This document shows, piece by piece, positions 1 through 6,278 of a DNA stretch of 8,892 bases (position 1 is its first letter; every line of letters starts with the position of its first letter). The stretch is from assembly GCA_035574455.1 (NCBI GenBank), contig DATLYT010000026.1, positions 1-8,892 of the forward strand. The letters run 5' to 3'. Both the position numbers and the translations under genes were made by a program. The stretch is from DATLYT01 sp035574455 (lineage in GTDB: Bacteria; Bacteroidota; Ignavibacteria; UBA10030). Under the pieces are notes generated by a model. The model had not been told where the DNA came from. It ran no database searches and saw only the letters and a list, made by a program, of their open reading frames with translations.

Positions 1-309
1 TGCCTCCGCGCTCCGGTAGACGGACGCGCGCCACTTCACGCGGAAGAGAAACAGAATGGCGGAAATCAGCGTGCCGGAGTGTGCAATACCGACCCAGAAG
101 ACAAACGTGGTAATGTAGAGATACCAGCCGACGGGATTGTTCTTCCCGGATACTCCAATGCCTGTCAGGATTTGCTGTAACCACGACCAGGCTCCCCACA
201 AGACGCCAAGCCCCAACAGCGTTACCGCCACGTACCACCACTTCTTCGGCTTGTTTAGCGTCTGAGTAAGGTCGAGGTCGGTCTTGGCATATGACAATTC
301 AAAAGACAT
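1..309 (-). CDS. actC: ActC, NrfD-type integral membrane subunit of alternative complex III (partial, 5' end only)
   Basis: Only the first 103 codons lie in the window; the gene runs off the left edge. My own translation from the ATG at 309-307 begins MSFELSYAKTDLDLTQTLNK, then a Lys/Trp-rich stretch and a first membrane segment at about residues 25-45. A second membrane segment spans about residues 62-90 and contains GWYLYITTFVFWVGIAHSGT followed by LISAILFLFR. This pattern is typical of the NrfD/PsrC-like family and, from memory, closest to ActC. In ACIII, ActC is the multi-helix subunit that oxidises menaquinol and passes electrons to the ActB clusters. The quinone-site His and Asp known in the family lie further downstream and cannot be seen here. 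The start is 9 bases after the stop of the endonuclease III gene, with only a weak purine-rich stretch as ribosome site, so translation may rely on coupling. ActF is the other NrfD-like ACIII subunit, but position directly after actB favours ActC. Confidence 0.88.
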   Translation of the reverse strand, partial: MSFELSYAKTDLDLTQTLNKPKKWWYVAVTLLGLGVLWGAWSWLQQILTGIGVSGKNNPVGWYLYITTFVFWVGIAHSGTLISAILFLFRVKWRASVYRSAEA

Positions 310-318
310 CGCGCGCAC

Positions 319-963
319 TTATGCTTTTTTCTTCTTAATCACAGTCTTGTAGTACTGGCAGACGTCGATCATTACACAGTCCCCACACTTCGGGTTTGTT
401 GGCCGACAAATCTCTCGTCCCAGAAATGAGCAGGCCATGCCAGCGTCGTTCCAATAGCGCTTCGGAAGGACCTCCATCATCTGCTTTTCAATCTTTTCCG
501 GTTTGTCGCTGGTTGCTATTCCAATCCGCGGTGCTACTCGTCTCACATGAAGGTCGACGATAATCCCTTCTGCCGGACCGCCCGACTCGCGAATAATCAC
601 ATTCGCCGACTTTCTTCCGATTCCGGGGAGCTTCGTCAGCTCTTCCAGCGTCGCCGGGATATTCTTGTCGTCCTCGAGCGTTGTTGCAATCTGTGTAAGC
701 CATCGCGCCTTGGTTGCGAAGTTCCGTACATGTTTGATGTAGCGGTACAGGTCTTCCGGTTTTGCCGTCGCCAACGCTTTCATCGAGGGGTACCGCTCAA
801 AGAGAGCCGGGGCAAGCATGTTGATATTCCGGTCGGAATCCTGAGCGGACAGCAATACCATGACGAGCAGCTGGTATCGATTCTGATAATTGAGCGGATG
901 TTTTCTCCCTTTATACTGTTTGATCAGTGGCTCAAACGCCTTCACCCAGTCGACCGTTGTCAC
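319..963 (-). CDS. nth: Endonuclease III (HhH-GPD DNA glycosylase/AP lyase)
   Basis: A 214-residue protein, close to the usual length of bacterial endonuclease III (about 211). It removes oxidised pyrimidines from DNA and cleaves the abasic site in base-excision repair in the cytoplasm. The LLSAQ motif is at residues 37-41. The helix-hairpin-helix LPGIGRKSANVI is at 112-123 with the expected catalytic Lys118, and the catalytic Asp137 lies in IVDLHVRR. The C-terminal iron-sulfur loop has Cys186, Cys193, Cys196 and Cys202 in the exact C-x6-C-x2-C-x5-C spacing that binds [4Fe-4S]. All key residues are present, so the enzyme should be active. The C-terminus is lysine-rich (KKKK). The start is a GTG whose last two bases form part of the actB TGA stop (GTGA, 960-963), implying translational coupling to actB. 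A DNA repair enzyme placed between actB and actC is unexpected. A MutY-type adenine glycosylase is less likely, given the length and the absence of the MutY C-terminal domain. Confidence 0.95.
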   Translation of the reverse strand: MTTVDWVKAFEPLIKQYKGRKHPLNYQNRYQLLVMVLLSAQDSDRNINMLAPALFERYPSMKALATAKPEDLYRYIKHVRNFATKARWLTQIATTLEDDKNIPATLEELTKLPGIGRKSANVIIRESGGPAEGIIVDLHVRRVAPRIGIATSDKPEKIEKQMMEVLPKRYWNDAGMACSFLGREICRPTNPKCGDCVMIDVCQYYKTVIKKKKA

Positions 964-3941
964 GCTTTAATCTCCTTCAAGTACGTCACCGCGGGCTGGG
1001 TATTCAGTTCTTCCAACACACGATATCCCCGCGACCTGTTGCTCACGCGTAGCCGGTTTGCCGCGCTTTCGGGATTCTTCAGATCGCCAAACACAATGGC
1101 TTGTGTCGGGCACGCTTGTTGGCAGGCAGTCATGATCTCCCCATCCTGCACTGTTCTTCCTTCCTGTTTGGCAGTATTCTTCGCTTCGACGATGCGCTGC
1201 ACGCAGAAGGTGCATTTCTCCATCACGCCTTTCGTGCGGACGGTCACGTCGGGATTCAGTTGCCAGTTGAGAGGCTCCGGCCACTCATAGTCGAACCAGT
1301 TGAAGCGGCGGACTTTGTACGGACAGTTATTGGAACAGTAACGCGTTCCGACGCAGCGGTTGTACACCTGCGCGTTGAGCCCTTCCGGTGTGTGATACGC
1401 GGCGTACACCGGGCAGACCGGCTCGCACGGGGCGTTGTCGCACTGCTGACAGAGCATCGGCATGAACTCGGCATTCGGCGAGTATGGTACCGACGGGTCG
1501 CTTGGCGGGTCGTTGAAATACCGTTCGATGCGAATCCATGAGAGCTCTCTCCCAAGTTGCACCTCCCGCTTCCCGACGACCGGAATGTTGTTCTCCGCAT
1601 AGCACGCCGTGACGCACGCGCTGCATCCGGTACACTTGTCCAGGTCGATTGTCATTCCCCAGCGATAGTCCGGGTGTTCGTGCTCGGGATAGAGCGATGG
1701 TTGTTTGCGTTCCGGCTTTCCTGTTTCAAGGTTTGAGTTGGCAAGTAGCTCTTCAACCGTGACAACCTGCACGATGTTGCGTCCGTGGAGATAATCACTT
1801 CCAGCAACGTCGGCGAAATCGATTCTTGGGCCTTTCTTCACCACGCGCACCTCAACCCCGGACCACTGCATGCCGCCCGATGAAGGGAGCGGCAGTTCCG
1901 GCAAAATCGAGCAGATGTTTGCCCCGTTTCCCTTCGCGTATCGTCCGTATTCCGTGTGTCCCTGCCCTATCGGAACGGCAACCGTTCCCGGTCGCACCCC
2001 CGCGTACACATAGGCAGGCAGCTCAACGACGCCGTATCGCGTGGTGAGCTGAACGATATCCCCTCGTTCAATGTCGAGCTTCTTTGCATCGTCCGGATGA
2101 ATCTCTACCCAGTTTTCCCAGGTGATCTGCGTGATAGGATCGGGCAGTTCCTGCAACCAGGGCCGGTTTGCCCCCCTGCCATCGTAGTGCGCGAGGGACG
2201 GATAGGTCACAAGCTGAAACTCACGTCGTTCTCGAGTCTGTCGTAGTTCCTCCATCACCTGGCTAATTGCAGCGGCCGAGCTTGCCCAGCGAAGTTGTCG
2301 AGGAGATCGCTGTTGCTGTGGAGCGTTGAACACTCCTCCGTTGGCAAGTGCCTCCGTCCACCATTCGTCAAAACCTGTTCGCACGCCGAGACGTTGATGC
2401 AGTGCTCGCCACCGCCTTTTGACGTACTCGTAGAAGGGTTGCTCGGATGCCGACGTTTTCTTCGAGAGTTGGTTCGAGAGGTTAAGGAGAAGATCGCCGA
2501 GCATTTTCGTCGTCTTGAACACGGGCTGCATGGCCGGTTGCATAAGTCCGTAAACACCTTCGCTCGGCTCATAATCGCCCCAGCTTTCAAGCGGCGTGTG
2601 AATTGGTAGCACCAGCGATGCCAGCGCGGTCGTTTCATCCATGAAGCTGGAGAATGCAACGGTGAGCGGAACTTTTTGCATTGCCTTGATGAAGTTCGCC
2701 GCGGGCGGTGTGGAGAATGCCGGGTTGACTTCTGTGAAGAACAGAGCGGAAATCTGCCCTTGCGTCATTGCCTGGATGAAGCGCGTGAGGTCAGCATAAT
2801 GATGAAGCTTGCCAAGCGTTGATGGCAGGTCGAATCGCACGGTTCGCCCGATGTTGCCACAGACGAAATTCAGGAGGTTGACCGCGACGAGCGTTGCAAC
2901 TTCCTGCTCGTTGCCGATTACGGGGCTGCCGCCGATTGCAAGGCCGGGTTTTGCCGCAACGAACTCGTGCGCAAGATGCCGGATGCGTTCAGCGTCGACA
3001 CCAGTGATCTCGGCGGCCTGACGCGGGGCAAAACCTCGCGTCATTGCCAACACTTCATTCGACTCCGCGAGAGAAATCCCTTCAGCCAGACCGGAGGTCA
3101 GGATCACGTTCACCATCCCAAGCACCAGCGCGCCCTCCGTTCCGGGCTTCGGCGCAATCCACTCATCAGCATTGGCTGCCGTCATCGACTGACGCGGGCC
3201 GACGTAAACATAGCGGTTCACGCTCTTGCCATCGAACTCGCGCATAGCGGCAAAGTCTTTGGCATGCCCGACCGGTGAAAGCCAGGTCTCAAGGAAGTCT
3301 CCGCCCACCGAGAGAATCATCTTCGCCGAAGCGAAATCATATGTAGGAATGTCGGACGTGCCGAAGGAGATGTGGTTGGCACTTTTCAGAGCTTCATAGG
3401 CAATCGGCTCATAGCGCAATCGCCGACGGGAACCGACAATGGAGAGAAATTCATCGACCAGCGCGTCGAGTGAACCGGTAAGATGGGGCGTCAACCAGGC
3501 GATGTTGGAACCTTTGCCCTGTTTGATAAGCGCGTTCAGTTCGTTCAGCAGATATTCTTCCGCCTGCTGCCAGGAGAGTTGTTCCCATGTGCCGTCGGGT
3601 TTTTTCCTCAGGGGGTGCTGGAGACGGTCGGGGTTATACAGACCATGCAATGCGGCTTGACCGCGAGCGCAGAGAGCGCCGCGGTTGACCGGGTGGAGCG
3701 GGTTACCTTCAATCTTCACAGCCCGACCTTCTCGCACACGCACGTGAATACCGCATCCTGCGGGGCATTCGCGACAAACACTCGCATACCAGACCGCCTT
3801 GCCCGGGATGATCTCCTCGTGCGGAATGACGTACGGGATCAGCGACTGCGGTTTCTTCTCCACGCACGCGGGAAGCGCCGTCGCGACTGTTGCGCTACCA
3901 ACAAGTTTCAGAAAGTCTCGCCGTTTGAGGTCCATTGTCAT
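960..3941 (-). CDS. actB: ActB, fused B1-B2 iron-sulfur subunit of alternative complex III (molybdopterin-oxidoreductase-like)
   Basis: A 993-residue peripheral protein on the outer face of the membrane that carries electrons from the quinol-oxidising ActC to the cytochromes of ACIII. The N-terminus has a twin-arginine motif (RRDFLKL, residues 7-13), a hydrophobic stretch and a lipobox-like LPAC ending at Cys26, suggesting Tat export and perhaps lipidation. Residues about 40-700 are a molybdopterin-oxidoreductase-like domain (B1). It keeps Cys56, Cys59, Cys63 and Cys91 (C-x2-C-x3-C-x27-C), but I see no Cys, Ser or Sec at the expected molybdenum-ligand region near residue 178 (YEPIAYEAL), in line with ActB lacking molybdenum. 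Residues about 760-990 form the B2 ferredoxin-like domain: Cys770/773/776/780, Cys831/834/839/843, Cys863/869/873 with Thr866 where a fourth Cys would be, and Cys910/913/940/944. Fifteen cysteines fit three [4Fe-4S] and one [3Fe-4S] cluster, as known for ActB. The chosen ATG (3941) is 9 bases after the preceding DinB-fold gene; a second ATG is two codons later. A fused PsrA/PsrB-like reductase is the main alternative, disfavoured by the neighbouring pentaheme actA. Confidence 0.95.
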   Translation of the reverse strand: MTMDLKRRDFLKLVGSATVATALPACVEKKPQSLIPYVIPHEEIIPGKAVWYASVCRECPAGCGIHVRVREGRAVKIEGNPLHPVNRGALCARGQAALHGLYNPDRLQHPLRKKPDGTWEQLSWQQAEEYLLNELNALIKQGKGSNIAWLTPHLTGSLDALVDEFLSIVGSRRRLRYEPIAYEALKSANHISFGTSDIPTYDFASAKMILSVGGDFLETWLSPVGHAKDFAAMREFDGKSVNRYVYVGPRQSMTAANADEWIAPKPGTEGALVLGMVNVILTSGLAEGISLAESNEVLAMTRGFAPRQAAEITGVDAERIRHLAHEFVAAKPGLAIGGSPVIGNEQEVATLVAVNLLNFVCGNIGRTVRFDLPSTLGKLHHYADLTRFIQAMTQGQISALFFTEVNPAFSTPPAANFIKAMQKVPLTVAFSSFMDETTALASLVLPIHTPLESWGDYEPSEGVYGLMQPAMQPVFKTTKMLGDLLLNLSNQLSKKTSASEQPFYEYVKRRWRALHQRLGVRTGFDEWWTEALANGGVFNAPQQQRSPRQLRWASSAAAISQVMEELRQTRERREFQLVTYPSLAHYDGRGANRPWLQELPDPITQITWENWVEIHPDDAKKLDIERGDIVQLTTRYGVVELPAYVYAGVRPGTVAVPIGQGHTEYGRYAKGNGANICSILPELPLPSSGGMQWSGVEVRVVKKGPRIDFADVAGSDYLHGRNIVQVVTVEELLANSNLETGKPERKQPSLYPEHEHPDYRWGMTIDLDKCTGCSACVTACYAENNIPVVGKREVQLGRELSWIRIERYFNDPPSDPSVPYSPNAEFMPMLCQQCDNAPCEPVCPVYAAYHTPEGLNAQVYNRCVGTRYCSNNCPYKVRRFNWFDYEWPEPLNWQLNPDVTVRTKGVMEKCTFCVQRIVEAKNTAKQEGRTVQDGEIMTACQQACPTQAIVFGDLKNPESAANRLRVSNRSRGYRVLEELNTQPAVTYLKEIKA

Positions 3942-3950
3942 CTCGTGGCG

Positions 3951-4466
3951 TTATCTTCCAGTCTTCAGGATAAGCTCAATCTGCCGCAGGTGATTCACGT
4001 CGTGTCCCGCAAACATTTCGACCATACGGCGCACTGTTTCTTTACCGCGTTCTTCATGCATGCCGTACTGGTCCCACTGCTCTCTGGAGATGGATTTCAG
4101 GAGAGCTATATTGCTTCCTCGTAGTGTTTCAAACAGGTGGAACGCTTTCGTGGGGTTACTGTTCAAATAGCCCGCATTCCGCTGCCATGCATTTTGGTCG
4201 AAGGCCTGGATCGTTATCCCGCTCGACATCAACACCATCCGCAAGCGGTACCCAAACACCAGCTCGCTTTCCGCCAAGTGCGCGAGGATCTCGGCAACCG
4301 ACCACTTGTCCGGTGCAGGCCGCTTCTTCATCTTCGCTGCGGTTCCTTTCCTGAGCAGGCTTTTCAGCGCCCTCACCGTCGATTGCAGAACCGTAAGATG
4401 ATCCTTGCCACGCACGTAGCCGGTAATGCGGTCAATGTATTGCTGCGGAGTCTCATTCATCGTCAT
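3951..4466 (-). CDS. DinB/YfiT-like putative metal-dependent protein
   Basis: A 171-residue soluble protein that resembles the DinB_2 (DinB/YfiT) four-helix-bundle superfamily. The usual metal-binding histidine triad is visible: His63 in AEILAHLAESE, and His155 and His159 in FAGHDVNHLRQIE near the C-terminus. The WSVAEILAHLAE block is a strong family signature. Members bind a divalent metal; some act as thiol-dependent transferases or are induced by DNA damage, but most have no known function and I cannot assign a substrate. No signal peptide or membrane segment is seen. It lies 36 bases after the actA stop and 9 bases before the actB start, so it is probably part of the operon. The first ATG (4466) has an AAAGAG only one base upstream; the second ATG (4460) is spaced about 7 bases from the same motif and may be the true start, giving 169 residues. 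Nothing in its sequence suggests a heme or respiratory role. Confidence 0.88.
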   Translation of the reverse strand: MTMNETPQQYIDRITGYVRGKDHLTVLQSTVRALKSLLRKGTAAKMKKRPAPDKWSVAEILAHLAESELVFGYRLRMVLMSSGITIQAFDQNAWQRNAGYLNSNPTKAFHLFETLRGSNIALLKSISREQWDQYGMHEERGKETVRRMVEMFAGHDVNHLRQIELILKTGR

Positions 4467-4502
4467 ACTCTTTCGTACTGTTCTACCGCGCCAACCGTAG
4501 AC

Positions 4503-5009
4503 TTACCGGTGGCATGTGTAGCAATCGATGCTTGCTTTGTTCTGCCGATGGCAATCGACACAGAACGTCATATTGTTCAGTTCAAACGGCGGCTTCAGCT
4601 CGGTCATTGCGGCAACATCGCCATGGCAGACCTTACAATCGACTCCCTTGGCGATATGAGGGTAGTGGTTGAAGTAGACAAAATCCGCAACGCGGTTCAC
4701 TTTCATCCACGGAATCGACTGCTTGTTCTCCCAAGCCTGCCGCACTTTGATAATTTCCGGTTTCGTTGCAGCGACGAGCTGATGACACCCCATGCACGTT
4801 TGCACCGACGGAATGTACGCGTGCGGTCCACGTCGTACCCCGCTATGGCAGTACTGACACGCGATCTGAAACTCGCCCGCATGCTTTGCATGGCTGAATG
4901 CAATCGGCTGGCGCGGACCCGTCTCCTGTCGCTCGCACGCCGCAAACGCGAGACTGAGGACCGCGGAAATCGAAATGATCGCGTAGAATGTCTTGATCGA
5001 CTGCGGCAC
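4503..5009 (-). CDS. actA: ActA, pentaheme c-type cytochrome subunit of alternative complex III
   Basis: A 168-residue multiheme cytochrome with five CxxCH sites: Cys51-His55 (CQYCH), Cys72-His76 (CMGCH), Cys125-His129 (CKVCH), Cys150-His154 (CVDCH) and Cys163-His167 (CYTCH). Five hemes match ActA of known ACIII enzymes. FSHAKH (38-43) and FNHYPH (113-118) are likely to supply distal histidines, as in class III/c7 cytochromes. A hydrophobic N-terminal segment (about residues 8-24) ends in AFAAC at Cys25 and could be a signal-anchor helix or a lipoprotein signal, so the hemes lie outside the membrane. It should pass electrons from ActB towards the oxidase. An open frame extends upstream to 5129, but those 40 codons lie inside the preceding cytochrome gene and encode a hydrophilic stretch. 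I chose the GTG at 5009-5007, which overlaps the preceding TAG stop by one base (TAGTG) and leaves the signal segment directly at the N-terminus. Confidence 0.92.
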   Translation of the reverse strand: MPQSIKTFYAIISISAVLSLAFAACERQETGPRQPIAFSHAKHAGEFQIACQYCHSGVRRGPHAYIPSVQTCMGCHQLVAATKPEIIKVRQAWENKQSIPWMKVNRVADFVYFNHYPHIAKGVDCKVCHGDVAAMTELKPPFELNNMTFCVDCHRQNKASIDCYTCHR

Positions 5010-5671
5010 TATTTTGATGCTACTCTGAGTGATGAAAGTTCTGTCGCGCTCCAGGGACCGCGGGAGCCAATCTTCGTCCGGATCGCTTCTACCTCTTCCG
5101 GCTTCACGGGCGGAGCGTTGTTTCCCCACGACGAACGCACATGCGTGAGGACGGCAGCAATTTCTTCGTTCGACAGCTTATCGTGGAACTGCGGCATCTT
5201 GTTGTTGTACGTTGCCCCTTTGACGGTGATCGGCCCCTCTAAACCATAGAGCACGATGCGAATCGGCGTCTCGGCATCGCGCACCAGCCACTCCGAACCG
5301 ACCAGCGGAGGATACTGCCCGGCAACCCCCATCCCGTTCGCTTGATGGCATGTTTGACACACACCGATATACACCTGGTCTCCTTTCACAACTTTTGTCA
5401 CAGCCCCAACCGCTGCAACAGTGGGCTGCTCGGCTTCGTGCGCTATCGTGGACCAAGAACCGCTATAGCGTCCCAGGTAAAATCCCATTACGAACAGAAA
5501 CAGAGCGCTCACCGTCCAGACCCACCACGGTGTCGGCTCGAATCCCTCCTCAGGCTCCGTCTTTTCACGTGCCACAATCCGCTGGTGGATGGTATTCACG
5601 TGAAAGTCATCAGTGTCCCTGAATTGGGGTTCGCCCTGGCCAGAACCGGATGTCGGTTTAACTTTTGCCAT
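5009..5671 (-). CDS. ccoP: CcoP-like membrane-anchored monoheme cytochrome c
   Basis: A 220-residue protein with a hydrophilic N-terminus (1-48), one clear membrane helix (about 49-69, starting at PWWVW) and a C-terminal cytochrome c domain on the outer side. It has a single heme motif, CQTCH at Cys105-His109, followed by GMGVAGQYPPLVGSEW and the probable axial Met159 in NNKMPQF. The topology and the place right after ccoO indicate the third cbb3 oxidase subunit, which receives electrons for CcoO and CcoN. Typical CcoP has two heme c groups, so this is a shortened or divergent form. The frame is open to 5725, but those first 18 codons overlap ccoO; the ATG at 5671 lies one base after the ccoO stop and gives a natural N-terminus. 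An alternative is an electron shuttle linking ACIII to the oxidase, comparable in heme count to ActE; ActE is usually a lipoprotein, which this is not. Confidence 0.82.
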   Translation of the reverse strand: MAKVKPTSGSGQGEPQFRDTDDFHVNTIHQRIVAREKTEPEEGFEPTPWWVWTVSALFLFVMGFYLGRYSGSWSTIAHEAEQPTVAAVGAVTKVVKGDQVYIGVCQTCHQANGMGVAGQYPPLVGSEWLVRDAETPIRIVLYGLEGPITVKGATYNNKMPQFHDKLSNEEIAAVLTHVRSSWGNNAPPVKPEEVEAIRTKIGSRGPWSATELSSLRVASK

Positions 5672-5672
5672 A

Positions 5673-6278
5673 CTATTTCTTTGTCGTGTCTCGTTTCCCC
5701 TGAGTAACAGGGTACGAGCGGTCAAGACTGAGCAGATATGCCGTCAGCGCACGGGCATCGCGACCTGCGACGACGACTTTGCCTTTCGGAGCCAGCGAAT
5801 CGGGAAGTGTCAGTACCTTATCGTTAGGCCCTGCGCTCAATTTTTCCTCGAATAACCACGGGAACGGCGGCATCAGCGATCCCGGAACAACAATGCGGGG
5901 ATTGTAGAGATGGATCAGATGCCAATCCTCGCTTGGCTGACGTACGGCGATATTCATCAAATCCGGACCCGTGCGCATGGTGCCTAACAGATGCGGCTTA
6001 TCGAACACATAATCCGCGGGCACCGACGGCCTGCCCCAAAAGCGCCCCTGGTCCGCACCAAAACCCTCGGGCCGCACCTGTTGGCTATGGCAGTAGAGAC
6101 AGCCTTCGCGAATGTAGACCGAGCGGCCGTAGAGTTGTTCTTCTGTGTAGCGTTGCAGTCCTTCGGGCGGTTGGATTTCCGAAATCATAAAGTCCGGTAC
6201 GCCAACGAGCGCCGCCCAGCCGAGCAACACCGTTGCCAGCACACCGGAAAAGAAGAGGAATGAACGGATGAACATCAC
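5673..6278 (-). CDS. ccoO: Cytochrome c oxidase cbb3-type subunit II (CcoO)
   Basis: A 201-residue membrane-anchored monoheme cytochrome c of the cbb3 oxidase. It passes electrons from the CcoP-type subunit to heme b of CcoN. One N-terminal membrane helix spans about residues 5-26. The family hallmark REGCLYCHSQQVRP follows, with the heme site Cys60-Cys63-His64. Further typical blocks are HLLGTMRTGPDLMNI (96-110) and SLMPPFPWLF (134-143), where Met136 is the likely axial ligand. RALTAYLLSLD near the C-terminus is also typical. The first codon is a GTG (6278) that overlaps the ccoN TGA stop by four bases; an ATG directly after it (6275) overlaps by one base and is equally possible. GGGAG about 10 bases upstream of the GTG could serve as ribosome site. 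CcoN and CcoO are fused in some relatives; here they are separate genes but remain tightly coupled. Confidence 0.96.
   Translation of the reverse strand: MMFIRSFLFFSGVLATVLLGWAALVGVPDFMISEIQPPEGLQRYTEEQLYGRSVYIREGCLYCHSQQVRPEGFGADQGRFWGRPSVPADYVFDKPHLLGTMRTGPDLMNIAVRQPSEDWHLIHLYNPRIVVPGSLMPPFPWLFEEKLSAGPNDKVLTLPDSLAPKGKVVVAGRDARALTAYLLSLDRSYPVTQGKRDTTKK

Noticed and set aside
547..1290. A 247-codon plus-strand open frame across the nth and actB ends
   Set aside because: It has no recognisable motif and spans the junction of two solid minus-strand genes, with the composition expected of an antisense shadow.
4467..4502. Possible terminator between actA and the DinB-fold gene
   Set aside because: Only about four bases can pair and there is no T-run, so there is no support for transcription ending there.
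5010..5129. Upstream extension of actA to 5129
   Set aside because: The extra 40 codons lie entirely inside the CcoP-like gene and would put a charged stretch before the signal segment. The GTG overlapping the TAG stop explains the N-terminus better.
4137..5249. A 370-codon plus-strand open frame antisense to the DinB-fold, actA and CcoP-like genes
   Set aside because: It is rich in Arg, His, Leu and Cys with no recognisable domain, and it lies opposite three well-supported genes. The opposite strand carries heme motifs and family signatures, so this is a codon-bias shadow.
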